Of a stretch of 64,000 nucleotides of DNA, positions 49,970 through 62,910 are shown piece after piece. Below the pieces are notes generated by a model, which did not search any database, had not been told where the DNA came from, and was given only the letters and a program-made list of their open reading frames with translations. Source of the stretch: Parachlorella kessleri (taxonomy: Eukaryota; Chlorophyta; Trebouxiophyceae; Chlorellales; Chlorellaceae). Every line of letters begins with the position of its first letter. The stretch's first letter is position 1. The stretch spans positions 25,331-89,330 of the forward strand of contig BBXU01001149.1 of assembly GCA_001598975.1 (NCBI GenBank), written 5' to 3'. The position numbers and the translations under genes are program-made.

Positions 49970-52900
49970 CTAGGTAGGTGGCATCCATGGCGCCAGACGG
50001 GGCAGTATGAAGGCAGTCGCCATCAGGCCAGCCACTGCAGCAGCGATGTATGTGTAGCGAGCGCGCGCCACCTGCAGGCAAGCACAGGAGGTGTGGTGCA
50101 ACAAGTATCGCTTCCATCAAATTGGGTTTGGGTTAGACACATGTATAGGGGATATGTAAACCTGACTGGGGCGCCAGCTAGCCTTTACCTTAAAAGAACC
50201 ACAGGCGGCGCGCCTACACAGTCCCTGCCCACAAAGGGGCAAATCTCCCAGGCCAGCTGACAAATCCCTTTTGCATCCAGCAGTCCAGGACGGAAACCAG
50301 CGCCTGGTAGGGGACCCTCCCGCCAACCCAACAAGACATATGGCAACCCTTCCAAAAGGAAACGTTTCGTTCTGTGACAGGCCTCACCCCAAAGAAGTGG
50401 TCGGTCTGCATCGCGTCTTGCTGCGCTGTGATGAAAGTTTTCAAGCCGGGCCAAGGCACCCTCACCCGACCTGCAGCAAAGGCAGCTCACAGAGAGGTGG
50501 CAGACACAGCATTAAGGGGGGAGGCGAGGCTTTGGGAAAGGGGGAAGTCCCCTCTACGCCTAACCTTCATTCATATTGAATGTGGACATATTTGGCCTGT
50601 TCATGGCATATAACCAACGCCCACCGGTCAGGAAGGCATGGCGAGCTAGCTGGGCTTGGGCAAATTACTACCCACAGCCCGCAGCGCCGTACACAAGCGC
50701 GCACTGAGGCCACGGCACATACCGCACGGCCCACCTGCATTGGAGGGGTCGACCGCATGGGGAATCCCATGCTGAGTCAGCAGGTCCGTGACAGCCGCCC
50801 TGAGAACTCCCGCCCCCGCCTCCCTGCTGTGCCTGCCCAGCCCCGTCACAATCACAAGCGCGGGCTGCGGCTCTACCGAGCCCCTTGAGAACCCCTGTTG
50901 GGAGCCGACAGTTGGACTGACCAGTGTTGGCAGGCTTTTCGAAGCTGCAGGCACCCTGCTGGGGACGCTCTGCTGCTGCTGATGCTGCGCCAGCTCCTGC
51001 CAAGGCTGCTGCTGTTGCTGTCGCTGCCGGTACATAATCTTCTCCCCTGCCACCCCTTGCTTTGGCAGCCACCCCGCCACGGTGGTCTTTCTGTCCGCAG
51101 GCCCTGCTAGCCTATCGGAGCGGTCGTGCAGCGCCGCATGCCACGGCTGCTCTGCCGCACGCTGTGCCTGCTCTGCTTCCACCACAGCCAGCAGCGGCTT
51201 GGCTAGGTGCACCAACATCTCGAGCCTCCGCAGCAGGCTGGCCCTAGCAGCCGCCCGGCTCATACCATGCAGGTCCAGCCACAGCAGCTGTCGTGAGTCA
51301 AGCCCTGCTGCCTGCTGTAGCTGGCGCTGCGCTTCCTGGCTGGCAGGGCTGGCCGAGCGAGCTGCCGCCTGCTGCTCTTGCTGCTGCTGCTGGTGCTTGA
51401 TGTGCGAAAATGCAGAGGGCGAGGGAGCGTAACCACCCACAACGGTACCTGTAAGCTTCTTGGTATCCGTCCCTTCAACGCCACCGCCCGGCAGGCGCTT
51501 CCCCTTGCGTTCTGTAGCAGCGGCAGCAGCCTCTCGGCTACTGACCCTGGGGCGGCCGCTGCTGCCCGCGCCAAGCACGACCTGCCCCATGTCGTTAGAC
51601 AGGGTGCTGCCGGCCAGGGGCGTGGTATCACCAGCCTGGAACCAGTCCACGGTCAACTCTCCCTGCCGAGGAGGGGTAGCCCCCCTGGCATGGCCAGTTC
51701 TGCTCAATGCCTGGCTGCCCGCCTGGGACGCCGTGGCACCAAGGCCTCCTTCTTGCCTGGCGCCCGCTGCCGCTGCCGCTGCGGCCACCCCAGGTGCAGG
51801 TGACGGAGATACTGAGTGGGGTACTGCTGGTGTCAATGGCTTGGGTACAGCCACTAGGGCTTCCCCGATGGTGCGCAAGCCGCCGCCAGCGGTGCTGCTA
51901 CCGTTGCCGAGGCCCAAGCCTTGCCCTGCCTGCGAAAGGGTGTTGCATGCGAGTTCGGCGCCCTGCTGCCGCTCCCGCTGCTGCTGCTGGTGCTGTGCGT
52001 GCTGCGGTGCGCCCTGCTGCGCCTGCTGTGCCAGGTTGTTCCTGATTTGCCGCGCTTCGGCCACCACATCTGAAGCCAAGGCAGGGTGGGAGGAAAGCGC
52101 GTCCGCCAGTGCACGCTCTGTGTAGGCGTCAGGTGCGGCGCCTGCGGGACATCAACATTAATATAGTCTAGGCTAGTCTAACAGCGTACCGCCACATGTC
52201 CATGCTGCCGTGGATGCCCCAAGTGGGGCCAACAGAAAGCCAGGCTTTGCCAGCCGTACAAACACACGTCCAAGTATCAAGATAAGCATCTCATGCTGGC
52301 TTTCCTGAGAAATCATCAAGACTATGGTAAGCCTGGCTCCTAAGGAAGCTCATGGACCTGCGTGTGAATCACATGGCTCCTATCCCGCAAGGGCTCCTGG
52401 CAGAAACACTTGGGCGACTCAGGGAAGCCCCAGAGCATGGCTGCCTTGAGCCCTGTACCACGCAAATCCCCCTCTCCCCTGTTTGCACTACCTGCCACCA
52501 TTCACAGACACAGGTGGCCATGCCCCGTGTCGACTGTTGCCAGGTGTAGCCATGCCAGGTGCTTAATAGTAGTATCATTACTAGCTATGCCATGTGGACT
52601 TCCAGTGGAGGCAGTGTAGTCATGCCATGTGGGGTCACAGTGCCCCTGCACACCCCAAGCCTGATGGTAGCAGTGCCTACCTGACTCCAGCATGCGAACC
52701 CAGGTGGCGTAGGCCCCGTCAACGCTGCCAGACCTGGCGTACGCGCCTAGCATGCTGTTCCAGATCGCGGTGGTGGGCGCCACACCTGCCTGGGAGCAAC
52801 AAACAAAGCATGGCAACAACATGATACTCATCCAGCTCTGCACAACATGATGCCTCAGGTGGGCCGGGTGGGATGTGGTCCTTTGTGAAGAGAAAACTCT

Positions 52901-55416
52901 GAGGGCTCTGTTGTTTCTTGCTGCCATGCACAACTCCGCTTGACACCATGGGGCATCTGTCAGTCCGTGAGCCATAAGCGGTGCAGCCATGGCAGGGCCA
53001 CAAGTACATCCAGCCTTGTCAGTACCATTCACCCTTTCCTCAGCTCCATCCACATTGCCTGCCACCAGCAGTGAGTGCAACAAGGCTACCCGAAGGTCCA
53101 CCCCAGAGACCAGAGCCAGCTCGCTGACCAACCGCTGTCGTTCACAGCCTTCGTGCCTGTCCGCCTGCTCCTTACCCTCAACTGTACTTACCGACGCAGC
53201 TAATACCCGCCAAGCTGCTGGGTCTAACCTGCTGCTGTAACACCCATGCCATCATGAGTCACCTGGGGCATGAGTCGCTCCATTACGTCAGCAGCCCTGC
53301 CGTGGTCCCCCGCCCTACCGCAGGCTGACATGAGGATGGCGAAGGAGGTGGCTGTAGGGCGCAGCTCCGCTGCCAACATGGAACGGTACGTGGCGAAGCA
53401 GGCATCAGGCAATACAGCCTTAGCCTGCACACAGTACACCTATGAGTCACCCACTACATGAATGAGTCATACCACATGTATGAGTGTGGGAGTGATTGAA
53501 GGGCACGGGGGAAGCCCGAGGGCCATGGATCCAGGGAAACTCTGCCTGCTTTCATCCCAAGCACGGTTGACAAGGCAGGCATAGGCGCAGGTGTGCGGAC
53601 TCGACGGCAGCGGCAATGGTTGTCTACTTGCCTGCACATCCATCAGGGTGTGGAAGACCACTTGATTGGGTCTGATGCCCCGGCCGAGCATGTCCTGGAA
53701 CACTTCCTCTGCTCGGGCAGCAATCTCAGGACCCAAGTCATAGGGCGGGTGCTCAGCCTGCAAGGGCGCGGAGGGAGCTGAGTCAGGTGATTGGAGAAGG
53801 ATGCGTTCCTTCTTGCACTCCTTGCGGATGTAACTTTATGATGTTGTGTAGAGGCCTGCGCCCCGGGTACCAGGAGGACCGTTGTTGGATGCACGACAGT
53901 ACTGTCAGTGGACCATGCAGGAGGGCTATCCTTCCTGTGGTATGCAAAGTGGAGGCACTGCCCCCGTAATCAAGTGCTGCTGCTGCGCCAGCAACTATAA
54001 GCTGAGCCCCAGGCACACCCCTAGGTCGAATGCCAGCAATATTTTCCGTCAAGGCTCCCCCCGCCCACCATGCTGCTACATGCTGTAGCAGAGCAATACA
54101 ACGGACCATCCAGTGCACCAGTGCAGTAATGCATTACGGTGCAGCCTGCATGTCCTGCCAAGCTGGGGTCTCACCTTGGCGAGCGCATTCAGCAGGTTGC
54201 TGTATGTAAAAATATCGGGGTCCAGCCCAGAGCCTCTTGGGCTCTCAACAAGCTGCTGGTACAGCAGAAAGGCCCTGTCGACATCTCGCAGCCGCGCGTA
54301 CAGCCCGATCAGAGTGTTGATCATCCAGACCCTAGAGGAGACAAACAACAAACGTATTGTTAGTGTCACGGTGTGTCATTTGGTATGTCGGCCACCTGAG
54401 CGTACGGAAACCCCCAACATGTGTGTAACTACAGCACCTGGCTCATCAAGGTGGCTGAGGGAATTTAAGTGGCAGCAGCTAGTGCATAGCCAAAATGGTG
54501 GGTCGCAAACAAGAAGTACAGCAAGCGCTGCTGTGCAGGCCGGGTGCAACTTTAGGCTTGAGGGGAACCCATACAACAAGGAGTAAAAGAGCATCTTGGT
54601 TAACACACATCGCCCACTCACTTTCCACTCCAAAGCAGGCACGGCATTCAGCAGTTGGACTTCTGTCTCTGTTACCTGGGTTCGCCCCCTGCATCTATAT
54701 ATGCTTGGTACAGCCTCTCTGCCCGGCGGATGTTCTTCTGACGTGCATACACCTGCACAGCCAAACGTGCCTGGACTGGCTTTATGCCCACTGCCGATTC
54801 ACCTGAAGAGTGCCGCAAGGCAGGCAAGGCAGGACCATTCAATATGGAATGGCCCCAGCGGCCCAGTGTTGCACGGAAAATCCCACAATTCAGGTGATTC
54901 CTACAGAGCCAGCAGAACTCAAGGGAGGGGCAGTACTGCAAAACCAACTGCAGCAATGTCCCTCCCTGTTGCTGTCCCAGGCGTAGCCTCCAGATTTTGG
55001 GGTTAGGTAGTATGCTGTAGGGCAATGAAGTCCATGGGAATAGCGGTGCTGTGCAAGCCAACCTTGCAGCCAAGAGCGCACGACCCCAAGCTTGGGTCGA
55101 AAATTGGGGCACCAGTGACTTGTGACCCACACCAGCGGCCATGACCAGTAGTGGGGCTATCCCGCTAACTCTCTCAAAACCCTGGCTGCCTAGAATGCTG
55201 CTTTCCCACATTCAGTCCCACCTGAAACTCCTTGCAGATCTGTCCTAGGCTTGGCTTGTTGGGTCTCCTCACACTGTTTCCAGCAGGGCGGCCAGTGCTG
55301 TACACGTGAGCGCCCCGTAAACCCGACAGTTGCAAGTGAGATAGGATTCCTGTAGCCGCACGAAGGGTTCTCAGGGTCTGGAGGAGACAGAAGGGCGCCG
55401 GCAGAGCGGACTGCAT
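49970..55416 (-). CDS. PPR-SMR protein with predicted C-terminal membrane anchor
   Basis: PPR-SMR proteins are organellar RNA-binding proteins. Nine exons (55222-55416, 54676-54752, 54175-54331, 53632-53757, 53263-53424, 52681-52789, 50735-52141, 50388-50470, 49970-50071) give 805 residues. An organelle-type N-terminus (MQSALPAPFCLLQTLRTLRA) precedes helical PPR repeats such as VWMINTLIGLYARLRDVDRA, TSFAILMSACGRAGDHGRAA and TTAIWNSMLGAYARSGSVDG. A long Gln/Ala/Ser-rich insert follows, then the SMR domain: LWLDLHGMSRAAARASLLRR and LVIVTGLGRHS, ending SNAG|RVRVPWPGLKTF across a splice. The end is a hydrophobic segment (YIAAAVAGLMATAFILPRL). Intron 4 has a GC donor (CAG|GCAAGT). If the splice at 50735 is not used, the protein ends at 50646 without the anchor. 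Confidence 0.85.
53191..53244 (+). repeat. Dispersed ~60-bp repeat, copy 5 (diverged)
   Basis: GACGCAGCTAATACCCGCCA then AGCTGCTGGGTCTAACCTGC. Its upstream flank (GTTCACAGCCTTCGTGCCTG) also resembles the flank of copy 4, so the element may be over 100 bp long. Confidence 0.7.
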
Positions 55417-56906
55417 GGCGAGCCACTGATCAAGAAGTCAGGGCTGCATAGTGAGGTTGCAACTGTTCAATTTATGCAGAGCGTAATAAGCAACTGCGCT
55501 AGTGATTGGATCAATAGGCCTGTCCAAAGGTCCTCCCGCCTTGAGCACTGGTCTTTCTTCACTGTGCCCTTTGACGATGCTCGCTTTCACCCTGCTCTTC
55601 ACTGTTGTTCAGTTTGGGTTTGGGCTCCGTCACCTTTGGTTTGTCGCAATTGCCATGTCAGGACTAAAACGTTGGTATACCGTGTAAAGCTGGTGGCACG
55701 TGGTGCGTCCTGTCGCTTTCACAACCCGAGTCTGTGAGGACTCTTTGTACAGCAGGATAGGTAATTGCCACTGGGCGGCGGCCTCGGTCTGCATGCTAGC
55801 CCGTCTAGATCCCTAGAAAGTTCTATCCTGTGCGCCTTGCCAAAGCCAACAAAATATGAGACTCTCGAGAAGCCTTCGCCAGCACCAACCCTTTGTAACA
55901 TCCTCCCGTCACGGTTTCGTCGTTTACCCTTGCTGCTACTGGGCCTCCCACACTGCTGGTTTCCCCAACCAGGGAAGCGGTGAGCTTGACTCCACCCCAG
56001 TGAGAGGTTAACCCCAAGGTGCGCACCACGGGAACTCTAACCCTCAAGGAGGAGAGGCAAGCTCACTGCTTTCCCGGTGGGGGAACCAGCAATGTGGGAG
56101 GCCCCAGTACCAGTACCAGCTGGTGTAACCAAGCTCGAGCGGGGTGGGAGGATGTTATAAGTAATACTAGCCTCGAGAGAATACTCTCGAGCTCTCCCCC
56201 ATGAGTCGGCTTCAGCTAGGCGCACTGTGGTCAGAAGTGTTTATTGCTCTTTGGGGATGAAAGCCTATGCCTAGCATGCAAAAGCATACCAAGGGCTAGT
56301 GGCAGTTGTTTGTCCCACAACTTGCAAGGATGACACAACGACTTCCCCGGAGCACAGGCCAATTGATGCAAAGGTTGAAGAAAACACGGCTTAATGCTTT
56401 CTATGTGTATTCAGCCGCTGGTCTGGCACCAAAAACGTGCCTCTCAGGCTGTCTAGCAGCTTGAAGCCGGGTCGCGGCAGTAGTACACTTTTCTGGCAGC
56501 TGTGTGCAAGTCAAGAGGGGCATGGAGATTTGGGGTATGGATTACCGCAAAAAAGAGTTGCAGTCTTTCAAGGACCACATTGGTAGCAGATGCACAGCGT
56601 AACATAAGCAACAAGGACAAGCAACCAAAGGCGCCTACGGAAAGCCCCTTCATTGCAGTCAAGTCTACTGTTTGCACGAGCAGCAACCAGGGGCCACTTC
56701 AACGAGAGAATGCTGCACTAGTACACACCAGAAGGTGGAGCCGTTTTACCACTTATCCCTGCTCTCAGAACTCTCTCAAGCTCACCAACTGCAGGCACTA
56801 AAGATTGCCGCCACCAAGGTTCCCTTCCTAGATGGCTCTTGATAGCTCCCTCACACCTCTAAAGAGTCCTCCTGGCGCCCCAACGTGGCACAAAATTGCT
56901 ACCTGG
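55417..56906. other. Intergenic region with a foldback element
   Basis: 1.5 kb between the starts of PPR-SMR and the end of FAF2, both minus strand. It contains the long inverted repeat at 55896-56160. Short open frames here have no support. Confidence 0.55.
55896..56160. repeat. Long imperfect inverted repeat (foldback or hairpin)
   Basis: The arm at 55896-55988 (TAACATCCTCCC...GGGCCTCCCACACTGCTGGT...GTGAGCTTG) pairs with 56058-56160 (CAAGCTCAC...GGTGGGGGAACCAGCAATGT...GGGAGGATGTTA). The inner ~48 bp match best; the loop is about 70 bp. A MITE-like element or a small-RNA hairpin would both fit. Confidence 0.85.
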
Positions 56907-59900
56907 TTAGTCATCCTCCGGTTGCACAAGTAGCACCCCTTGCGGAACCAAATCTAGCGAAGAAAGCGGCTGCTGCAATGTCTCGGTCCCATACACCCTG
57001 CACACCACAGCATTGCGCGCAGTATGAGCGTATGCTAGCATGCTCAGACAAGTTTCAATTCATCAGTGCTAGCCAAAGCAGCACGCCTTGAGCCAAGAGC
57101 CAATCGCCCCACGCCAAACAGGTTGTCCTAGGCATCATCACACCAGCTGGGCCGCGAACAAGCCCTACACAACTGGTGGCTATGTGAGCACGGAGCTGGG
57201 GTTACTAGACAACACTGGTTCGAACACACTCTCTGCTTCCAACAGACTTTGCCCCGCCGCCGCCTGGCACCACCAGTTGCTGGTCCTCACCTCCTTGGGA
57301 AGGCGGTGGCCAGGGAATACTTGAGGCTATTCAGCGTGGGCAGGGAGTCGGCATAGTCATAGACCACCTGCAGTAGCACAGTGCAATAAACCTCATCAGC
57401 CTGGGTGATGTTGCTGCTACCGCTCTGTGCTGCCTGTGTTGGTGGCAGCAACCGCTGCACACCATTAGCAAGTCCCACGCCTCATACAGTGGGGGGTGAG
57501 TGTGTCAATTCTAACTGATTCCAACATTACATACACGTAAAGCATAAGCTGCACCTAAATCACTACCCGTAAAAGATGCCACGTTCACGAGTGCTGCCGG
57601 CGCCCGCTCACCTGCATGGGGTCCTCGGCTCGGAACCGCCGCTGATGGTTGGCCCCTGTGGGCAGCCGCAGTCGGATCAGGGTGGTGCCGGGGGTCCCAG
57701 CCGCCGGCTCTGGTGGCAGGGCCGCCGCCTTGGCCGCTTTGCGAGCGGCCAGGGCCGCCTCTGCCTCCGCCTTGCGGCGCTCCTCGGCTTCACGCTCCGC
57801 CCTGCGAGTCAGCGCAGGGGCAGACAGTGAGGGGTACGGTAGGAGCTTACAAACCTTGGCGGCCTCAATGGGCGGCATGGGCTGCTCTGCCCTTCGCCTT
57901 GCGGCACCCGACGGCTGCACACTAAAAAGACCTGAAGTGGAGCAAATGTAGGTGGGCAGCAGATTGTGCTGCGGGCGAAGTGGCGTGCAATTCAGGTGGG
58001 AGCAGAGGTAGTAGCTGTACCAAGCTGGCACAAATATACCTGGCAACATGCTTATGCATGCAGTGCTTGTTGGCCAGCAAATTTATTAGGACAGGCCCAG
58101 ACCAGCAATGACCTCCAACCCCACCTCTCGCGTTCCTCTGCCTCCCGCTGCGCTTTCTCTGCTGCCTCAGCCGCCTGCCGCTCCTCTTCCCTGGCTTGCT
58201 CTCTTTGCCTGTCCGCCTCAAGTGAGCGCTGGTACTCGGCATCCTGCTCCTCGCGCAAGCGCCGGTCAAACTCCTGGATAAGGCAAGGAGAAAGCCAAAG
58301 CGAAATGATGAAGATACCACCAAAAGTGGGGTCAGCTTAGAAGAGGTTGTATGCAGCCGCTCCTTTACAGGCTTTGCCTCCTGGCTTCTAGCCGCCATTG
58401 AACTCGCAAGCTTAAACCAGAGGCAAACGCGAGACCAGGACGCCATGGATATCAACCATCTCCAGGTTAACGGGCTGGTTCCCGAATCCAGCATCATGTT
58501 TTTCTTTCATCAATCGGCCGCGCTCCTGGTGGGTGCAACAAAAGCGCACGTGCGCAGAGGCCAGGGGCATGCACCGCCGCTTACCTCTATTGCTGACCAA
58601 GGCCGAGAAACAGCAACACAAGCCAGGGAAGTGGCACAGCAGCAGGCCATGTGCTTTTGAAGGGCGTTATCCCTGGCGGAAGCGTTGGCTCATACTACCA
58701 CCCCTCGCCAACACCTGGCCACCACAGCGCTCATCCTATGCAACACACTGCGCAGAAGCCTCATCCCCTCCAATCTGCATATTCATGTCATATCTACAAC
58801 TGCCCAGACCTAGACTTGCTATCCTCACCCGCTGCTGCCGCTCCGCCTGCTCCTGCCACAGCAGCTGCGCATTTTCAGCCACTGCCTGCTGGAGCAGGGT
58901 CAGCACCTGGGATGGCGCCATGCGCCCCTCTATGCATGTCACCAGCCGCGTCCTGCACGGGATCGGCATGGCAGTGTGCATGCAATGACCAGCTGCCTTG
59001 GGCGGGCAGCTGGTGCATGTAGCTTGCTACCTGGCACTGCATCTGCGGCAGCAGCCCGTTTGCAAGCTGGGCGGATGCGCTCCTACACCTCCACCAGCTC
59101 CTAGGTTCCTCTCCTACCGCTTTCAAACCACAGCTGCGCGCCCAGGATCACACCAGGCTGTCAGGCAACCCAACAGGGGGCAGCCCTGCCAGGGGCTTCG
59201 CAGCACCAGACCGGGCGGCCATACAGGGCAGGTGCCCGTCCGAGCCACCCCAACCACCCACATGCGCATCACCATCAACAGCACCTCAATGGTCACTGAT
59301 CCTACCATGTGCTCCTCAAACTGAGCAGCCTACCTTGCACCTGAGAAGGCCAGCAACCCCAAGTAGGGGTATGCTGCCGCCCGCAGGCTGCTGCTGAGCC
59401 GGAAGGCATCACTGTGCCGCAGGTCCCCTCCCCAACAGAGCAGTGTGGAGTGTATATACTCGACTAGCTGCGGGTCAGACAGGGTGCCCCGGCAGAAGGC
59501 CTCTGTGTCCTGCAAACAAAGGCCATGTCAAGTGAGATCTCAACTGAAAGCACATAGCAAGCATGACAGGAATCACCGCCACCTTATGTCATGGACCATA
59601 GCTTGTAGAACATTGCAAGCCGCCACCCGCTAGATGGCTTTTTGTGCTCGCACCCGGTCAGATTTGACAGATGTCAGCCACCGAGAGCACCTGCATGCTG
59701 CTTGGCTAGCACACATACTAGATGTATTTCTAGCTCTCACACTCGCCACCTCAAGCACCAACTGCCACGGCAGGGAGACACTTGGCGCAGTATCAGAAAA
59801 TGCAGCAAGAAACTCCACCGCGGCCCACCATGTCTGAGCCTTAAGGAGTCATCTCGCCGACCTGTAAGAACCTCTGTCGCCCACCACCAATCACAGACAG

Positions 59901-61185
59901 TGTGGTGCAGATCAACTGTAAGCATCACCCACCTGGTGCTGCCAGGCATGGAGGTACACCAGCAAAAACTTGCCCTCAGCGGTGGCCCTATTGGTGGCCT
60001 CCTGCCACCCACATTCCAGCCAGTGCGGCCCCTCCGACGCAGCCGAGCTGCCGCCGGCGGCCCCACCATAGCGCTCCCGCCACTCCGCCACAAACGCCTG
60101 GGCTGACGCTGTCGGGTCGAGCTCCCTGGAACCGTTCTGGATTGCCCTTGCGGCGCCTGCGGGAGCACCACATCTTTCTACTAATCCGATCCTGAGAAGG
60201 AAGAGGTGCTGAGGCCACGCGCAGCAGAGTGTTCACGGTATAGGCACAGGCGGTTTGTGGGCAAGGGCATCTGAAGGCTGCTTTAGAAAGTCAGTTTTTG
60301 TATCTTACAATGATGGCCAACCGCATGGGCAGGTAGCATCAAGGTGGGCAACTACCAGTGTCACTGGACCAGATGGCCGGCCACTGACCCCAGGGCAAGT
60401 CCATACGTCTGTTTATTGGCCAGCTACAACAGTACCCAGGATTGAATGCAGTGCCCGCCTACCAGTCGAGGCGACTGGTGGAGCAGCAACCTTCCCCGCA
60501 CCTGTCAACGCGTTGAAAACTGGCCGTGGAAGGATCTGGCGGAGGACTATGGAGGCAACAGAGGCACTCAGGTTGATTACTCGGAAGACCAAGCCAAAGC
60601 CAGCAGTGATGACTGTGAAAGGCAGCGCAAGCACTGCGCCCACAGGTGCAGGCAGCACAATGCCGCCGCCACCGTGCTGAGGCGCCCTTGCATGTATTGC
60701 TGGAGCCCGCGGCCGCGGCGGCACGTCGGGTGGATGCGGTCGTGCACGCTGAGTAGGGGAGGCAGGGTGCTGCTCTGCAAGCAGACGGGGCGAGGGAGCA
60801 GTGCTAAGCCCAGGCAGTCGAAGTACGGAAAACGCACCTTGACCCAGCACCTCAGCCAAGCAAAGAGTAGCCAGAGGTTTGCAAAGGAAGTGCTAGCGGT
60901 TACTTAGTGTTGTTGGCACGACCCTAGAAAGTGGCCAGCCAGGCCTCACCAAAGAACATAGTGATTGCTCTGTTGAAGTTGTCCCCGCTGGCTTCTAGGT
61001 AGAAGGCTGCCTGCTCTGGCGTGGCGTGGGTAAGCTGCAGTGACAGAAGCGCACAAGTTCTTGAAGGCAGACCGCAAAGCTGCTGCGAGTCCCTCGCTGA
61101 CATTAAGGGATGCCAAGGTCAGCGAACGTAATCCCACTCCTACCTCCATAAACCTTGCAACCTGCTGATCGCCTTGGTCGGCCAT
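56907..61185 (-). CDS. FAF2: UBX-domain protein FAF2/UBXD8-like
   Basis: FAF2 is an ER and lipid-droplet adaptor that recruits p97/CDC48 for ER-associated degradation. Ten exons (61144-61185, 60950-61034, 60502-60774, 59933-60156, 59334-59509, 58829-58952, 58125-58273, 57612-57801, 57291-57367, 56907-56997) give 476 residues, near the family's 445. Domains in order: UBA (MADQGDQQVARFME, TPEQAAFYLEASGDNFNRAI), membrane hairpin (LALPFTVITAGFGLVFRVIN), UAS thioredoxin-like (GKFLLVYLHAWQHQDTEAFC, YPYLGLLAFSGARTRLV), a coiled coil (EFDRRLREEQDAEYQRSLEA), and UBX (TLIRLRLPTGANHQRRFRAE, FPRR, GVLLVQPEDD). All nine introns are GT-AG. Confidence 0.95.
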
Positions 61186-62176
61186 TTGCAGGAGCCCTAT
61201 CAAACGACTCTGACTGACAGAAGGAGGCCTCAAATGTACGCCAGCAGCGGCGAAGACGTCGCAAAGTTCCGTACACACAATGCCCTATCAATTCGTCCTC
61301 ACTTTCAACGCTGCAGGACTTTGATGATGCGCCATGATGATCTCAAAAGCCTTGCAGGCACGGGCGCCAAGTGTCCGTGCTTTCTTAAGGGTTGCCTGGT
61401 GCCACTCCACAGGCGACAAGAACCTAAATGCAGATCTTGAACCTGCATTGCCCAACATGGCACCATGGCCCCAATAAAACGAGCAGGGTATAGCGTGGCT
61501 CTGCCTGCACAGGGCCCAGGGCTACACCGACAACCCTAAGCTTATGTGCTTGCTGTTGAGTGCTTGCTGCAGGAGACTTATTGCGACGTCCACGCCCGAG
61601 TGATTGACTTTGGGTGTACAGGGAGTCGGTGCTGCAGAGGACTTAACTGGCTGCATCTCGGAACCATCACCGACTCCCTGTCCACCCAGATGTCGATGAC
61701 TCGTGCGTGGGCACCGTACAAATTCTCCTCCTAAGCAACCAAATTTCTGGGCTGGGATGAAACGAGCGGAGCTGGGTTTGCGTCAGGAACTTTCGACATT
61801 GAACCGGGGCAGCAGCGGAGTGCAACTGGCTAAACTGGTTGTCTTGTCAGTGTGATTATGGTTGTGCTCGTCTGAGTGTGCTGTCTGAGTGTGGAGCTGT
61901 ACAGTATGTCCTATAGATTGCTTCGTCAACACAGCATGGGGGCAAGGTTATTGGCATGTCCAGGTCACAGTGCTAGCCTTCATTTAGTGTTGCACACTGT
62001 ATGCTGTCGAACCTCGTCCACCCGCTGCCGGCGAACGGTGGGCAGCAGAACTGTGCTTAGACTTTGTCTTGGTGGCCTTGGGATTCCGCCCCTCGGTCTG
62101 AAGGCCTAGTCGATCCTGAGTGGCCTACAGACAAGAAACAGCTGTGGGCTGTCAACACTAACAGTCGCACAAATTT

Positions 62177-62224
62177 TGACTGACACTGCCAGACTGCTGT
62201 CTAACCTCTTGCTGTTGCTTGCAT
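62177..62224 (+). repeat. Dispersed ~60-bp repeat, copy 6 (diverged)
   Basis: GACTGACACTGCCAGACTGC then TGTCTAACCTCTTGCTGTTGC. Confidence 0.65.
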
Positions 62225-62441
62225 CACATCAAAAACATGGCTGCACGTGTTGCTCTGGCTGGCACAAAATGTGAGCAGCAAGTTTGTAGGCGCGACTGTA
62301 CGCGGTAAATTGAAATATATTTGTATTGAATGTCTGCACTCCACAACCAAGGCAGTGCAGCCGCTGTGCTTGCCGTGGGGATCTGGGTGCCTGCCTGGCA
62401 TGCAAGTCGCAGTCTCTTGCAGCTGATGCATGTCCATTAAA

Positions 62442-62500
62442 TGACCAGCTGGCACCTGCCAAACTGCTGGCTGACCCTTTCCTGTCATATGCATTCCTTT
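62442..62500 (+). repeat. Dispersed ~60-bp repeat, copy 7
   Basis: GACCAGCTGGCACCTGCCAA, then ACTGCTGGCTGACCCTTTCC and a CATATGCATTCC tail. Confidence 0.8.
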
Positions 62501-62910
62501 TAAATGGCCACCTGACTGTATCATTCCGCAAACATGCACCCTCCAATGCAGAGTCCGTATGATTACAATTGAAAGGGTGCCTCAGACGGGCCTGGCAGAT
62601 GTGGGCCGCACTAGCACGCCCAGTCCATTGGGCATAAGCAGCACTCCGCCCCCAATTGCCCAATCCGAAAAACGACAAAATTGCAGAAGCACACTCGTGA
62701 CACATCTAAAAATTACCACCTTGAGAAGCTCAAAGCCTTCAAGAAACCTGCAACTTTCCAGCTCCGCTCACTGCTGAGAACTCTCACTTGCCATAGGCAA
62801 CTACTGCACTTCTCCTCACTCACCCCAACAGCATACATGAAATACAGGAAAGCTCCGGTTGTATGTCATTTGTTTGCAAAACTGTGAAGGACGCTTTGCC
62901 TTACAGGTTG

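Larger units (their letters stand above)
61186..62910. other. Intergenic, repeat-bearing
   Basis: About 1.7 kb upstream of FAF2. It holds two copies of the dispersed repeat (62177-62224 and 62442-62500). No exon or RNA gene is supported. Confidence 0.5.

Noticed and set aside
49970..50574. Separate 64-residue single-helix protein starting at ATG 50574
   Set aside because: It would need a 10-nt first exon and lie only 71 bp past the upstream stop. The same exons join in phase to the SMR domain of the PPR gene and complete it, which is simpler.
51460..52125. Long plus-strand frame opposite the PPR-SMR linker
   Set aside because: Antisense shadow of a low-complexity GC-rich exon; no domain and no start context.
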